Shown here piece by piece: positions 1-7,933 of a stretch of DNA of 35,602 bases. The stretch lies in contig CAMVEB010000040.1 of the NCBI GenBank assembly GCA_947166385.1, positions 1 to 35,602 of the forward strand, read 5' to 3'. The notes under the pieces were generated by a model. That model worked only from the letters and a program-made list of their open reading frames with translations, made no database searches and was not told the DNA's origin. A program made the position numbers and the translations under genes. This DNA is from an uncultured Clostridia bacterium. Its GTDB lineage: Bacteria; Bacillota; Clostridia; Christensenellales; Aristaeellaceae. Position 1 is the stretch's first letter; every line of letters begins with the position of its first letter.

Positions 1-2
1 CT

Positions 3-20
3 CATGACATGCCTCCCTTT
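3..20 (-). promoter_or_regulatory. RBS and possible start codon of a gene leaving the left edge
   Basis: On the minus strand a GGGAGG motif lies six bases before an ATG at position 5, so a minus-strand gene may begin here with only its first two codons inside the window. Nothing can be said about the product. The 11-83 stretch between it and the ATPase stop shows no other signal except a 7-bp inverted repeat (83-89 with 93-99) overlapping the ATPase stop codon. Confidence 0.3.
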
Positions 21-83
21 TATTCCTTAACAGAACCGATCATAATCCCCGTTACCATCAATGAAGATACAATAACAAGAATG

Positions 84-1310
84 TCAAATCAGATTTGACG
101 GAATGAGCAAGTCATCCGCATTCAAAGGGAATGGATGCTGTACCATGCAGACGATGCCGCCTTTCCCGCGTGAAAGAGTGGTTTTCTCAATCACGTCAAA
201 TTTGCGGGTCTCCTTCTTATCCGGATTTGCGCTCATTTTGATCTCAAGGGGGTGAATCTTTCCGTTTTCCTCAACAAACACATCGATTTCCTTGGCTTTG
301 TCATCCCGATAAAACGAAATAAGAGCTTGCTGCGGGGCATAGGCATAATTCTTCACCAATTCCATCACAACATAGTTTTCAAAATAATGACCATTTGCTG
401 CTCCGCTTTGTAGCGTATCAACCGTCAGCCAACGGCTCAGATAAGCACAAAGCCCGGTATCACAGAAATACAGCTTGGGCGTTTTCACCAAGCGCTGCAA
501 TTCATTGTTGGAATAAGGCTCCAGCAGATAGATAACATCCATATCCTGAAGAATGCCAACCCATTTTTTTGCAGTAGGCTCTGAGATTGCAGCCGCTTCT
601 GCCAAAGTATGATAGTTGACAAGCTGCCCGACCAGTGCAGCACAGGCACGAATCAGCCGCTTGAAGCCGACAACATCCTTGATCCCTTCGTCATTTATGG
701 CGTCAGCCATCAGATAATTGTCGATGTAGGACTGATACCAGGCTTGCGCCATCTCCGCGGACGCGGACTGAATGTCGGCAAATCCACCCTGCCATATATG
801 CTGAAAGACCTTCTGCAAATCATTCTCCTGCATATGCTCCTGCCTCTCCTGAAGGCGGGACATGGAAAAATCCAATGCGGATGCATTCAAATAACCGGCT
901 TTTTCCCGCTGAGAGAGTCCGTACAAACGCAGAATACCCAGGCGGCCGGCCAGCGTCTCCTGAGACCGTTCCATCAGTTTTTTTCTCTGGGAACCAGTCA
1001 GCCAGAAGCGTCCCCGCTCATCGCTTTCATCACACATAATCTTGATCTGGTTCAGCAGGGTCGGCGCTTTTTGGATTTCATCGATCAGAATAGGCGGCTT
1101 ATATGTCTGAAAAAACAGAACAGGATCTGTGATTGCCAATTCCCGATCGAGATCGTTATCCAATGTAACAAACGTTCTGTGCTGTTCCTGCGCCATGTGT
1201 TTGAGCATCGTGGATTTCCCTACCTGGCGTGCGCCGATAACCAGCACGGCTTTGAAAAATTGACTCGCTTCTGCAAACTTTCGTTCCAATTCACGATGTA
1301 TATAATTCAT
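84..1310 (-). CDS. AAA-family ATPase with DUF4143 domain
   Basis: A 408-residue protein of the AAA_14/DUF4143 family, proteins of uncertain role common in gut bacteria and archaea. The Walker A motif GARQVGKST lies at residues 26-34, Walker B ILIDE at 74-78, and a sensor-like WLTGSQ follows. The C-terminal part carries EIDVF...LEIK, the nuclease-fold-like signature of DUF4143. ATP binding is well supported, the substrate is unknown. The ATG at 1310 is chosen because GGAGG precedes it by about six bases; the frame stays open a further 19 codons without a ribosome site. It stands alone, with a decayed region upstream. Confidence 0.88.
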   Translation of the reverse strand: MNYIHRELERKFAEASQFFKAVLVIGARQVGKSTMLKHMAQEQHRTFVTLDNDLDRELAITDPVLFFQTYKPPILIDEIQKAPTLLNQIKIMCDESDERGRFWLTGSQRKKLMERSQETLAGRLGILRLYGLSQREKAGYLNASALDFSMSRLQERQEHMQENDLQKVFQHIWQGGFADIQSASAEMAQAWYQSYIDNYLMADAINDEGIKDVVGFKRLIRACAALVGQLVNYHTLAEAAAISEPTAKKWVGILQDMDVIYLLEPYSNNELQRLVKTPKLYFCDTGLCAYLSRWLTVDTLQSGAANGHYFENYVVMELVKNYAYAPQQALISFYRDDKAKEIDVFVEENGKIHPLEIKMSANPDKKETRKFDVIEKTTLSRGKGGIVCMVQHPFPLNADDLLIPSNLI

Positions 1311-1377
1311 GCCATCCTCCAAATTAAGCGTTAATCTAAAGTCGAATTTATAATACCACAGAATCAAGAATTATACA

Positions 1378-1690
1378 AGTGAAAATAGAGATTATGATGT
1401 CAGGGTCATAAGCCCCATGGCTTTTCTTTCTTGCTGTTGTTGCGGTATTGATTATCATACCTGGGTATGTAATTATAAAAGTTTTTATTGGCTTGTTTTC
1501 AGGCTGCATTATCTGGGGAATCCAATCAGCGAAATGCAAAAGATAATATGAACGTACGTATCATGTACGCGTTGAAACAGATGATGAAGGAAATATCAGG
1601 CTTCAGCGGTTTGAACACAGCTTCATAATTTTGTTGCAAACTCGACCACATAGCCAGGACGAACTGTTCGAAAGATCCAACTATGAACAG
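1378..1690 (+). pseudogene. Decayed membrane-protein remnant
   Basis: One plus-strand frame encodes a strongly hydrophobic stretch (beginning APWLFFLAVVAVLIIIPGYV) and then, after an in-frame TAA near 1545, a hydrophilic stretch (YERTYHVRVETDDEGNIR). No start codon with a ribosome site exists and three in-frame stops interrupt the frame. It looks like the worn C-terminal part of a membrane protein, but no family is recognised. The rest of 1311-1818 holds no convincing gene. Confidence 0.3.
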
Positions 1691-1818
1691 TTCGGATGAT
1701 CCGAATTGTTCACATCGACGATCAGATCAGTTGCCGGAACAAGAAAAAAGAGCAGCACCTCAGCACTGCCCTGAATACGATCCTTTGGAGGTGCCTTCAA
1801 GCGGCAGTGTTTCGGGAA

Positions 1819-2979
1819 TCAGTAATTCATCAGAAGATGCTTCATGATATTTTCCGCATGCGATGGATTGCGGACAGTGGGATTCAGGATAATCAGATAC
1901 AGATTACCGTATTTCTTTGTCTGGCAGTACAGGTTATGCGATATATAGGATGGTGTTCCCCCACTGTGCAGATAAGCAGGTTCACGTCGCCCGACACTCA
2001 CCCATCCGCATCCATACCCGCTCTCCGTGTTGAACATTTCATCCAGTGATTCCCGGCTTAACAACGTTCCGTCTGCAAGTGCCCTGTCAAAGGCAAGCAG
2101 GTCGGCCGCGCAGGAATAAATATCACCGGCTCCTCGCGCGGTTCTGAGATTGGTCATGTATCCAGTCGGAAATACATCGTCAAAGTCAAAGGGATACATC
2201 CCTTCCGGAACCGGTTCAGGAACACTTGTCAGTCCTCCCGGCTCCATGGAGTATGAATGATCCATACCGCAAACGGAAAAGATATGCTCCCTGATATACT
2301 CTCCGTAGCTTTTGCCCGTGGTTTTCTCAATGATCATTGCCAGCAGTGTATAGTTGACATTACTGTATTCATATTTCGCTCCCGGGGCAAATTCAGGTTC
2401 CTCATCATACAGGGCTGTGAGCAGTTCCTCGTCGGAAAACCCATCTGTATAGTATTTCTTCATGAGTTCAGGATCGTTCTCCAACGCTTCGTCCGGAAAG
2501 AATTCCCGCCTGAGTCCGGACTGCATGTGCAGCAGCTGGCGAATTGTTATCTCCGCGCCTTTTTCATATTCCGGGAAATACTTGCAAAGCGGATCGTCAA
2601 GATTCAGTTTTCCCTGTTCCCAAAGCTGCAGGACAGCTGCAGCCGTGAACGTCTTTGTGACCGATCCGATCTCAAAGACAGTATATGCGTTTACTCGGGT
2701 TTCCCCGTCCGTTTCAACGGAATTGACACCACGTAAAAAGACCACACTTTCATCCGTGGCAAGCAGGTATACTCCGCTTGCTGTATCAGGAAATGCACAT
2801 TCCTGTCGCATGATTCTGACCAGTTTTTGGAAGGTCTCATCGTTCGTTGTCCAGGTATGATCCGTCTCGTCATATGCAAGACCTTCCATGAATGACATGT
2901 TGCTTTCTCCGGCTGCACATCCGGCCAGCATTACCGCAGCAACAACCAAAATCAGAAGGAATTGGACTCTGTATCGCAT
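1819..2979 (-). CDS. Lipoprotein serine hydrolase (beta-lactamase/class C PBP family)
   Basis: A 386-residue secreted serine hydrolase of the beta-lactamase family (Pfam Beta-lactamase, class C/EstB-like). The N-terminus is a lipoprotein signal peptide with lipobox LAGC (Cys21), so it is probably anchored outside the cytoplasmic membrane. Active-site motifs are intact: SVTK (Ser106-Lys109), YSN (205-207) and HSG (338-340). Such proteins act as D-amino-acid peptidases, esterases or penicillin-binding enzymes; the substrate here is unknown. The ATG at 2979 is preferred over an in-frame GTG five codons upstream because AAAGGA sits at the right distance. It is last in a minus-strand cluster, 53 bases after the HTH gene. 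Confidence 0.85.
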   Translation of the reverse strand: MRYRVQFLLILVVAAVMLAGCAAGESNMSFMEGLAYDETDHTWTTNDETFQKLVRIMRQECAFPDTASGVYLLATDESVVFLRGVNSVETDGETRVNAYTVFEIGSVTKTFTAAAVLQLWEQGKLNLDDPLCKYFPEYEKGAEITIRQLLHMQSGLRREFFPDEALENDPELMKKYYTDGFSDEELLTALYDEEPEFAPGAKYEYSNVNYTLLAMIIEKTTGKSYGEYIREHIFSVCGMDHSYSMEPGGLTSVPEPVPEGMYPFDFDDVFPTGYMTNLRTARGAGDIYSCAADLLAFDRALADGTLLSRESLDEMFNTESGYGCGWVSVGRREPAYLHSGGTPSYISHNLYCQTKKYGNLYLIILNPTVRNPSHAENIMKHLLMNY

Positions 2980-3032
2980 AGCCTGTCCTTTCACAAATAC
3001 AGTTTCCGTTTTTCCGGGACAACAATCTGTAA

Positions 3033-3500
3033 TTATGACGCACTGGGCAATTTGATACTGATCTGGAGATTGCCGCCGAGCGCCTTGGCAATACGTTCCA
3101 ATGTTAATACAGACGGATTGGAAACTCCTCTTTCAATTTTGGACAGATCGGACTGATCAATACCGGTCAATGCAGCCAGCTGGGTCTGAGACAAACCGCT
3201 CTGAGCTCTGGCAGTGGCAACTGCCTGCGCGACAAGCAAATTAGCAGCCAGTTTTTCAGTACGGACTGTTTTTCCTTCCTCATAGATTGTCTCAGTCTCC
3301 AGATCAAGATCATCGTTCCAGATAATGCCGTATGCGCTCAGCTTTCCCTGCAGGAATATTTCGCGGTCCTCAAGTGCCTTGAGTTGAGGATATTTTGAAA
3401 ATAGAACGGAGATGTCATATTGTTTGACCATGCCGTCCTGGAACAGCACCTCCAGCGCTGTTCCATCCAGGTATTTCAATTCAACAGCCCTGTGAAACAT
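3033..3500 (-). CDS. DUF2442/XRE fusion regulator, probable antitoxin partner
   Basis: A 155-residue protein with a DUF2442-like N-terminal half (about residues 1-75) and a C-terminal XRE-type helix-turn-helix (about 95-150, containing SGLSQTQLAALTGIDQSDLSKIE). It starts 19 bases after the DUF4160 gene with a GGGAGGG ribosome site, so the two are very likely cotranscribed. DUF4160 and DUF2442 genes are commonly paired and are suspected toxin-antitoxin-like modules; the HTH suggests this partner represses the operon. Its target site was not identified. A start upstream at 3569 would overlap the neighbour and has no ribosome site. Confidence 0.75.
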   Translation of the reverse strand: MFHRAVELKYLDGTALEVLFQDGMVKQYDISVLFSKYPQLKALEDREIFLQGKLSAYGIIWNDDLDLETETIYEEGKTVRTEKLAANLLVAQAVATARAQSGLSQTQLAALTGIDQSDLSKIERGVSNPSVLTLERIAKALGGNLQISIKLPSAS

Positions 3501-3519
3501 TGAAATCCCTCCCGAATAA

Positions 3520-3750
3520 TCAGTCAAGCGGCGGAAGCTTTTTATACTCTTCCGTTTCCCACATCTCATTGAGTTCTTTCTGATACTTCAGAACAAACTC
3601 CTTCACCATAGCCTTTGCCTTCGGAGGAAACACTCCGTCCATAATCTCGCCGGTGGCAATCAGGAAAGGAGCATCAAAATCCTGCGTGATCGCATGAATA
3701 TGCGGTGGATTATGTTCTTTATATATTATTTCATCATCACTACTTCTCAT
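3520..3750 (-). CDS. DUF4160 family protein
   Basis: A 76-residue protein with the DUF4160 signature KEHNPPHIHA near the N-terminus and a C-terminal part ending EYKKLPPLD. DUF4160 members usually begin with a short hydrophobic strand such as GIIIYMY before the HNPPHxHA motif; only EIIY remains here, so the N-terminus is slightly shortened or the start is mis-set. The ATG at 3750 overlaps the 3' end of the ATP-binding protein gene by 11 bases, with AGGA upstream. The function is unknown; pairing with the DUF2442-HTH gene suggests the effector half of a toxin-antitoxin-like pair. Confidence 0.6.
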   Translation of the reverse strand: MRSSDDEIIYKEHNPPHIHAITQDFDAPFLIATGEIMDGVFPPKAKAMVKEFVLKYQKELNEMWETEEYKKLPPLD

Positions 3751-5140
3751 CCGGATCCTGTACTTTCCAGTATCCGGTTTTGTTTGATCCGATCCGGACA
3801 ATATATCTCTTTTCTCTTAAGACTGCGATTCCGTTATCAACCGTAGTCTTGCTTTTGTTCAAAATGTTTGCAATCTGCTGCTTTGTAACGTTTGGATTGT
3901 TTCTGATCTCTGACAGAATCCGATATTGTGTATCATTCAATTCAGAGGATTTATTGCCCAGTTTATTGCCCAGTTTATTACCCATCACATTGATCCACTT
4001 GAATGGAATCGTAACCACGATGGAGTTTTCACGAAAATCATAGGCGTCTCTTCCATATGTCTGGGTAATCTTGGGGACACCCCTGCCGGTTTTCTCACTG
4101 ATATGCAGCTGCAGAAAAATCTCTGAAAGTTTACGGTTGACCGGCACGGATTCCCCGGCAAAGAAACCTTCCATTGTTTGTTCCGGTGCAAGCGTTCCAC
4201 GGGACAGTATCTCTATGCGGTCGGAATACACTGTCAGCATGGGCTCATTTTTTGTGACCCATGCATTGTGGACAAATGCATTGATCACAGCTTCACGAAA
4301 CGCGGCATTATCAAACAGCGGAACCTCTCTGCGTTCTACAACACGATCGGTTTCGTCCGCCTGAATGATATTCAGAACATCCCCATAGCGCAGGATTTCG
4401 TCCAAAGAATAAAGCAGGCATTGATATCCGAATTCCCGCACAGAATACATATTGTCTGCTTTCGTTTTTCCTGTAAAAATGGAAACCCGAATCGGAATAT
4501 GCGAATCATCCGAGAGGAGCTGGGCGAGAATATTGTATTTGCCATCCTCTGTCAACAGTCCCAGATTCTTCACGAATGTTTCCGGATTCAGTTTCAGCCC
4601 TTTTGCGCCATAATAAATCAGGAGTTTCTCAAAAGTCAGATCCTGATAATCGGATGGGGTGTTCTCAATGGTCGGGAAACCAAAGCTCAGCACATGGAAA
4701 AGGAATGATTCCTTTTCAGGATATTTCCGGAGATTCTCTTTGCTTGAACCGATGCGAATATACCGTTCATTCTTAAACGCAGTAGGAACTGTTTTGGCTG
4801 CAGGAATTCGCAGTACAACGACCCGTTTCCCATCAATGGTGATTTCAGAAAAAACAAAGTTATTCTCAGGAGACAGCTGACGAGCCAGATAATGCTTCAA
4901 AGGTTCGCCTTTTACATCGCAATCAGGATCAAAAGATGTTCCCTCGATCTCATGGGTCGTGTTGTTTATTCCCCAGATGAAATATCCCTCTTTCCGACCA
5001 ATGCATGCCGCGCTGTTGGAAATAGCGGAAATGTATTCACCGATCGCCGCGGGCTCAAACCAGTTTACTTTGAATTCAAACCATTCACGTTCCGAACTGT
5101 AAGAGCGAAGCTGATTGACCAATGTGATTAGATCCTTCAT
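3740..5140 (-). CDS. AlbA_2/Schlafen-type ATP-binding protein with C-terminal winged helix
   Basis: A 466-residue protein with an AlbA_2 (divergent AAA_4/Schlafen-like) N-terminal domain (FEFKVNWFEPAAIGEYISAI...YFIWGINN), a GHKL-like HATPase_c_4 region (FREAVINAFVHNAW; SEKTGRGVPKI) and a C-terminal winged helix (LNDTQYRILSEI...TKQQIANIL). Proteins of this family are annotated as transcriptional regulators, with few studied. Between ATPase and winged helix is a 4-residue tandem repeat (residues 387-398: GNKL, GNKL, GNKS) encoded by a 12-bp DNA repeat that also appears around the gene's promoter. ATG 5140 has the ribosome site AGAGGTG. It heads the operon with DUF4160, DUF2442-HTH and possibly the hydrolase. 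Confidence 0.82.
   Translation of the reverse strand: MKDLITLVNQLRSYSSEREWFEFKVNWFEPAAIGEYISAISNSAACIGRKEGYFIWGINNTTHEIEGTSFDPDCDVKGEPLKHYLARQLSPENNFVFSEITIDGKRVVVLRIPAAKTVPTAFKNERYIRIGSSKENLRKYPEKESFLFHVLSFGFPTIENTPSDYQDLTFEKLLIYYGAKGLKLNPETFVKNLGLLTEDGKYNILAQLLSDDSHIPIRVSIFTGKTKADNMYSVREFGYQCLLYSLDEILRYGDVLNIIQADETDRVVERREVPLFDNAAFREAVINAFVHNAWVTKNEPMLTVYSDRIEILSRGTLAPEQTMEGFFAGESVPVNRKLSEIFLQLHISEKTGRGVPKITQTYGRDAYDFRENSIVVTIPFKWINVMGNKLGNKLGNKSSELNDTQYRILSEIRNNPNVTKQQIANILNKSKTTVDNGIAVLREKRYIVRIGSNKTGYWKVQDPDEK
3950..3984 (-). repeat. Three tandem 12-bp units inside the ATP-binding protein gene
   Basis: On the coding strand the unit TGGGYAATAAA plus one base occurs at 3974-3984, 3962-3972 and 3950-3960, an exact 12-base period giving the 4-residue repeat. 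The first unit, TGGGTAATAAA, is identical to the elements flanking the promoter at 5163-5214. Confidence 0.9.
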
Positions 5141-5162
5141 CCGGCACCTCTTTCCATCAGGA

Positions 5163-5214
5163 TTTATTACCCAAATGTATTATACCATACATGGGTAATA
5201 AAGTGGGTAATAAA
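5163..5214. promoter_or_regulatory. Promoter with three TGGGTAATAAA operator-like elements
   Basis: TGGGTAATAAA is present inverted at 5163-5173 and direct at 5192-5202 and 5204-5214. The first and second form a perfect 11-bp inverted repeat with an 18-base spacer, and inside that spacer is a minus-strand TATAAT (5179-5184) aimed at the ATP-binding protein gene. The second and third repeat with a 12-base period. The layout suggests an operator over the promoter, plausibly bound by the gene's own winged helix. No good -35 hexamer is visible, which would fit an activated or regulated promoter. Confidence 0.7.
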
Positions 5215-5272
5215 TTTCTGGAAAATTGCACTTTCAGCGTATCAAATTAAGCGCATCTGTTTTCTCTGCAGT

Positions 5273-5297
5273 TCAAAAGCTCCTGCTGAGCTTTTGA
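5273..5297. repeat. 10-bp perfect inverted repeat (hairpin)
   Basis: TCAAAAGCTC (5273-5282) and GAGCTTTTGA (5288-5297) flank a 5-base loop. No T-run follows on either strand, so it is not a clear terminator. It lies between two divergent transcription units. A GGTGCACC palindrome follows at 5304-5311. Confidence 0.5.
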
Positions 5298-5393
5298 GCT
5301 TTTGGTGCACCCCTCCATTCAGCAGAAGCACTGTTCGTATTGTTACCAATTCGCTGGATGCTGTATTTATAAGTATGGTACAAAAGCCTTTAT

Positions 5394-5439
5394 TTGACAG
5401 ACAATCATTCTTCTGATAAACTGTTGTGGGATATCCCAC
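5394..5439 (+). promoter_or_regulatory. Promoter and palindromic operator of the antitoxin gene
   Basis: TTGACA (5394-5399), a 17-base spacer and an extended -10 TGATAAACT (-10 at 5417-5422) precede the antitoxin gene. A perfect 14-bp palindrome GTGGGATATCCCAC (5426-5439) sits where transcription should start, the usual arrangement for an autorepressing antitoxin. Confidence 0.65.
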
Positions 5440-5489
5440 TTTTAAATATGTGGAGCAACTGAATAATTGCGAATTGCGGAGGGATAAAC

Positions 5490-5738
5490 ATGGAATCAGC
5501 AATCCGGGAATATGACGCCAAACTGGATTCTAAAAAGAGGCTGACCCTGAGGGAAGCTGAGTATGAATACTACCATGTTTCTGTGCTTCCGGATCAGAGG
5601 ATCGTATTGGAACCGCGGGTACTGACAACTCCTTTTGAAGTATCCGCCAATACGCTGAAGATGATGGACAGCTCTGTTGACAACATGAAAAAGGGGAAAG
5701 TTTCACCCGCCCTTGATCTGTCCGAATTTGAGGAGTAA
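5490..5738 (+). CDS. Antitoxin-like protein (AbrB-like, RelE/ParE-type partner)
   Basis: An 82-residue protein with the pattern YDAKLDSKKRLTLREAEYEY followed by VLEPRVL and a C-terminal ALDLSEFEE. Small proteins of this pattern commonly precede RelE/ParE-type toxin genes in Clostridia, and the N-terminal half resembles a swapped-hairpin AbrB DNA-binding fold. It starts with a strong GGAGG and is followed after three bases by a toxin remnant. It lies directly behind a promoter with a palindromic operator. The partner toxin is truncated, so the module is probably a leftover antitoxin. Confidence 0.65.
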   Translation: MESAIREYDAKLDSKKRLTLREAEYEYYHVSVLPDQRIVLEPRVLTTPFEVSANTLKMMDSSVDNMKKGKVSPALDLSEFEE

Positions 5739-5741
5739 AAG

Positions 5742-5873
5742 ATGTTTGAGATTCATCTTGGTATTCCGGAAATGGAAGAGCTGTGGAACAGGCTGGAGAA
5801 AAAGCATCAAAGCGGTTCCGCGACGAAAGCGGAAGAGAAACTGCGCAGACAGATGGGAAAAGAGGTGCCGTGA
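5742..5873 (+). pseudogene. Truncated toxin remnant (43 codons)
   Basis: The frame starting ATG 5742, three bases after the antitoxin stop, reads MFEIHLGIPEMEELWNRLEK and stops after 43 residues. This matches, from memory of the family, only the N-terminal part of toxins found next to this antitoxin type, which are about 110-120 residues long. The catalytic C-terminal part is absent, and the xylanase-like gene begins two bases after the stop, so a deletion has joined the toxin start to that gene. The peptide is unlikely to be toxic. Confidence 0.55.
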
Positions 5874-5874
5874 T

Positions 5875-7041
5875 ATGAAAATGTTCGGAAGCGGCATCAG
5901 CTACCTGACCATTGACCTGATCGGGATATGGAAAACCAGCGATGAGCATGATTTCGCAGAAAAGAGGGACAGGTATCTGTCTACGGAAAAACCGCCGGAT
6001 GCTTTCTATTACCATCAACTGGACTATGGCCGGATGAAGAAGATCGTTCAGTTCATTGACCGGTATCTGGACAGCGTGACGCCTGAGAACGAAATGAAGA
6101 TGGAGATCTACTTCAATCAGGATCAACCGGCCTTTATCGATGATGAGGTCAATACACGTCTGTTCAATTTCTACTATGCCGACAAAGTCTATGCGTTTGC
6201 CCGGGAAAATGGTCTGCGCATCAGGATCCATACAATTGTCTGGTACTGGCATGTTCCCCGGCAATTGACCGAATATCTGCAAAACAGAAGCGCAGAAGAC
6301 AGGAAAAGGCTGACATTTCTGTTTATTAAAACCTATATGCAGTGTCTGAAGGAGCGGTACCCGGATGCATACAGTGTGGAACTGATCAATGAGATTGCGG
6401 CAGATCCGGACGAAATCAGGATGCTCCGGGAAGAAGGAAAGCCGGTCTATGAGGTCGATGACGAAGGTGTTCGGATTGATGAATGGTATCGATTGTTAGG
6501 GAAGCATTATTATATCGAGATCTTTCGCCTGGCGCGGGAAGTGTTCGGGGACCGGATTAAGCTGTTCTATAATGATAACAACGAGGGAAACCGGGAAAAG
6601 CAGATCATTTTCAAAACGGTAATCGATCAGATCAAAGCGTATGAGCAGGAACACGGGATCAGGTTGATCGACGGATTCGGAATGCAGTGCCATTTCTGGG
6701 GATCTGAAACTGAAACCCGGGCTTATATGGAAGAAATGATCAACCATTGCAAACGTCTGGGTGTGGAACTACAGATTACGGAATTTGACGTAAGCAACCA
6801 CAGTACGAAAGAGATTCAAGAATCCATTTTCAGCAGCTTTGCGGAAGTTGCCAGCCAATACGGTATCGAAGTTCTCACAACATGGGGGCTGAACGACATT
6901 GTTTCATGGCTCCATGGAGAAGAAGCGTCTCTGGTGAATTCCAGATGTGACCCAAAACCATTCACGATGAAGTATATTGAAGCGTTTTCCGGGAAATACA
7001 ATCACGAAAAAAGCATGGAGAAAAAAAGAAATGCTGATTGA
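5875..7041 (+). CDS. GH10 family glycoside hydrolase (endo-beta-1,4-xylanase type)
   Basis: A 388-residue protein with most GH10 landmarks: VTPENEMK (68-75), HTIVWYWHVP (119-128, the HTLVWH region), acid/base Glu173 in ELINE, LFYNDNN, GFGMQCHF (268-274), nucleophile Glu303 in LQITEFDVS, and a WGLNDIVSW segment near the end. GH10 enzymes hydrolyse beta-1,4-xylan or xylo-oligosaccharides. There is no signal peptide, so it probably acts in the cytoplasm on imported oligosaccharides. The start ATG 5875 has AGAGGTG upstream; a longer open frame upstream only shadows the toxin remnant. It overlaps the following acetyltransferase gene by 11 bases. Confidence 0.85.
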   Translation: MKMFGSGISYLTIDLIGIWKTSDEHDFAEKRDRYLSTEKPPDAFYYHQLDYGRMKKIVQFIDRYLDSVTPENEMKMEIYFNQDQPAFIDDEVNTRLFNFYYADKVYAFARENGLRIRIHTIVWYWHVPRQLTEYLQNRSAEDRKRLTFLFIKTYMQCLKERYPDAYSVELINEIAADPDEIRMLREEGKPVYEVDDEGVRIDEWYRLLGKHYYIEIFRLAREVFGDRIKLFYNDNNEGNREKQIIFKTVIDQIKAYEQEHGIRLIDGFGMQCHFWGSETETRAYMEEMINHCKRLGVELQITEFDVSNHSTKEIQESIFSSFAEVASQYGIEVLTTWGLNDIVSWLHGEEASLVNSRCDPKPFTMKYIEAFSGKYNHEKSMEKKRNAD

Positions 7042-7648
7042 AACGACAAGGCTGATCGTCCGTCCGTTCCGGGAGAAAGACGCTGACACGTTGTACATGA
7101 TCAAAAGCGATCCACAAGTGATGGAATTTTGCCCGGATTTTCTGGATGTTGACGCAAAGCAGGCAGATATGCCGGGTTATATCCGTGCTTTCCAAATGAT
7201 TGAGGAAAGCGGCGATACTGACACATGGCGATGCTATGCCATTGAAAGCAGGGAAACAGGTGAGGTGTTGGGTGCCCTTACTTTCTGTAAACAGAAAATG
7301 CTCCATGAATATGATCTTGGATGGATGATGATCAGTTCCTATACCGGTAAAGGCTATGCATCCGAAGCAGCAGAAGCGTTTGCTGAGTATTTCTGCCGGA
7401 CACATAATGTCGATTATCTGACCGCGGTCATGGATGTGGACAATCCGGCCTCTCGCAGAACAGCGGAAAAGAGTGGGTTCCGACTCTTTGAAAAGAGGAC
7501 TGTATACGACTATCACTACAACCGGTATTGCGATGATTACTACTATTTCCGCAGGTACTGGTCCGGCTGCACCTTGAAAGGCCGGTATTACGGTGATTCT
7601 CCGTATTACGGACGTTCAACGTCTGGTAAGGAGGAAGAACCGCGATGA
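7031..7648 (+). CDS. GNAT family N-acetyltransferase (RimJ/RimL type)
   Basis: A 205-residue acetyltransferase: ETTRLIVRPFREKDADTLY at the N-terminus, the acetyl-CoA binding region GKGYASEAAEAFAEYF, and DVDNPASRRTAEKSGFRLFE as in RimJ/RimL-like enzymes. The ATG at 7031 has GGAG upstream and overlaps the xylanase gene by 11 bases, implying translational coupling. The C-terminal 49 residues after KR are strongly tyrosine-rich (12 Tyr) and do not look like the usual end of the fold; a frameshift or fused tail is possible, since another frame continues with plausible codons at 7593-7802. The substrate is unknown. Confidence 0.82.
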   Translation: MLIETTRLIVRPFREKDADTLYMIKSDPQVMEFCPDFLDVDAKQADMPGYIRAFQMIEESGDTDTWRCYAIESRETGEVLGALTFCKQKMLHEYDLGWMMISSYTGKGYASEAAEAFAEYFCRTHNVDYLTAVMDVDNPASRRTAEKSGFRLFEKRTVYDYHYNRYCDDYYYFRRYWSGCTLKGRYYGDSPYYGRSTSGKEEEPR

Positions 7649-7802
7649 CAGGCTGCATGGCCGGGTTCTGACGCCGGACGGCCTTCGCTTCATCTGCGCC
7701 AGCCTTGATAACGATCCGGAAAAGATCGGAAAGCATATGCTGGAAATGTTAGTGAAGTTCAGAAGCGAGGGACTCTTCGATATTGTTGTTGAAGACGAAT
7801 GA
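7593..7802 (+). CDS. Small hypothetical protein (69 aa)
   Basis: An open frame starting at a GTG overlaps the acetyltransferase tail and reads on as LTPDGLRFICASLDNDPEKI to a natural-looking acidic end, FDIVVEDE. Its beginning has no good ribosome site; the GGAGG at 7629-7633 instead fits an ATG in another frame that stops after eight codons. It may be a real small protein with a later start or the displaced end of an older gene. No family is recognised. The following 7803-7933 shows only the ribosome site of the next gene. Confidence 0.35.
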   Translation: MILRITDVQRLVRRKNRDDRLHGRVLTPDGLRFICASLDNDPEKIGKHMLEMLVKFRSEGLFDIVVEDE

Positions 7803-7933
7803 GATCCTCCGCCCGGGCAGGTGTATCACACTGTGAGGCGAACATTATAAGGGGATCACGCTGTGGTCTTGAAACTTTATTTTTTGAAATTGTCGGCTAA
7901 CGACGTTCAGGAATCGAGGAGGAGGCAGAATAA

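Noticed and set aside
5713..5874. Upstream extension of the GH10 gene
   Set aside because: It overlaps the antitoxin end and toxin remnant in another frame, is Arg/Lys-rich and lacks a ribosome site.
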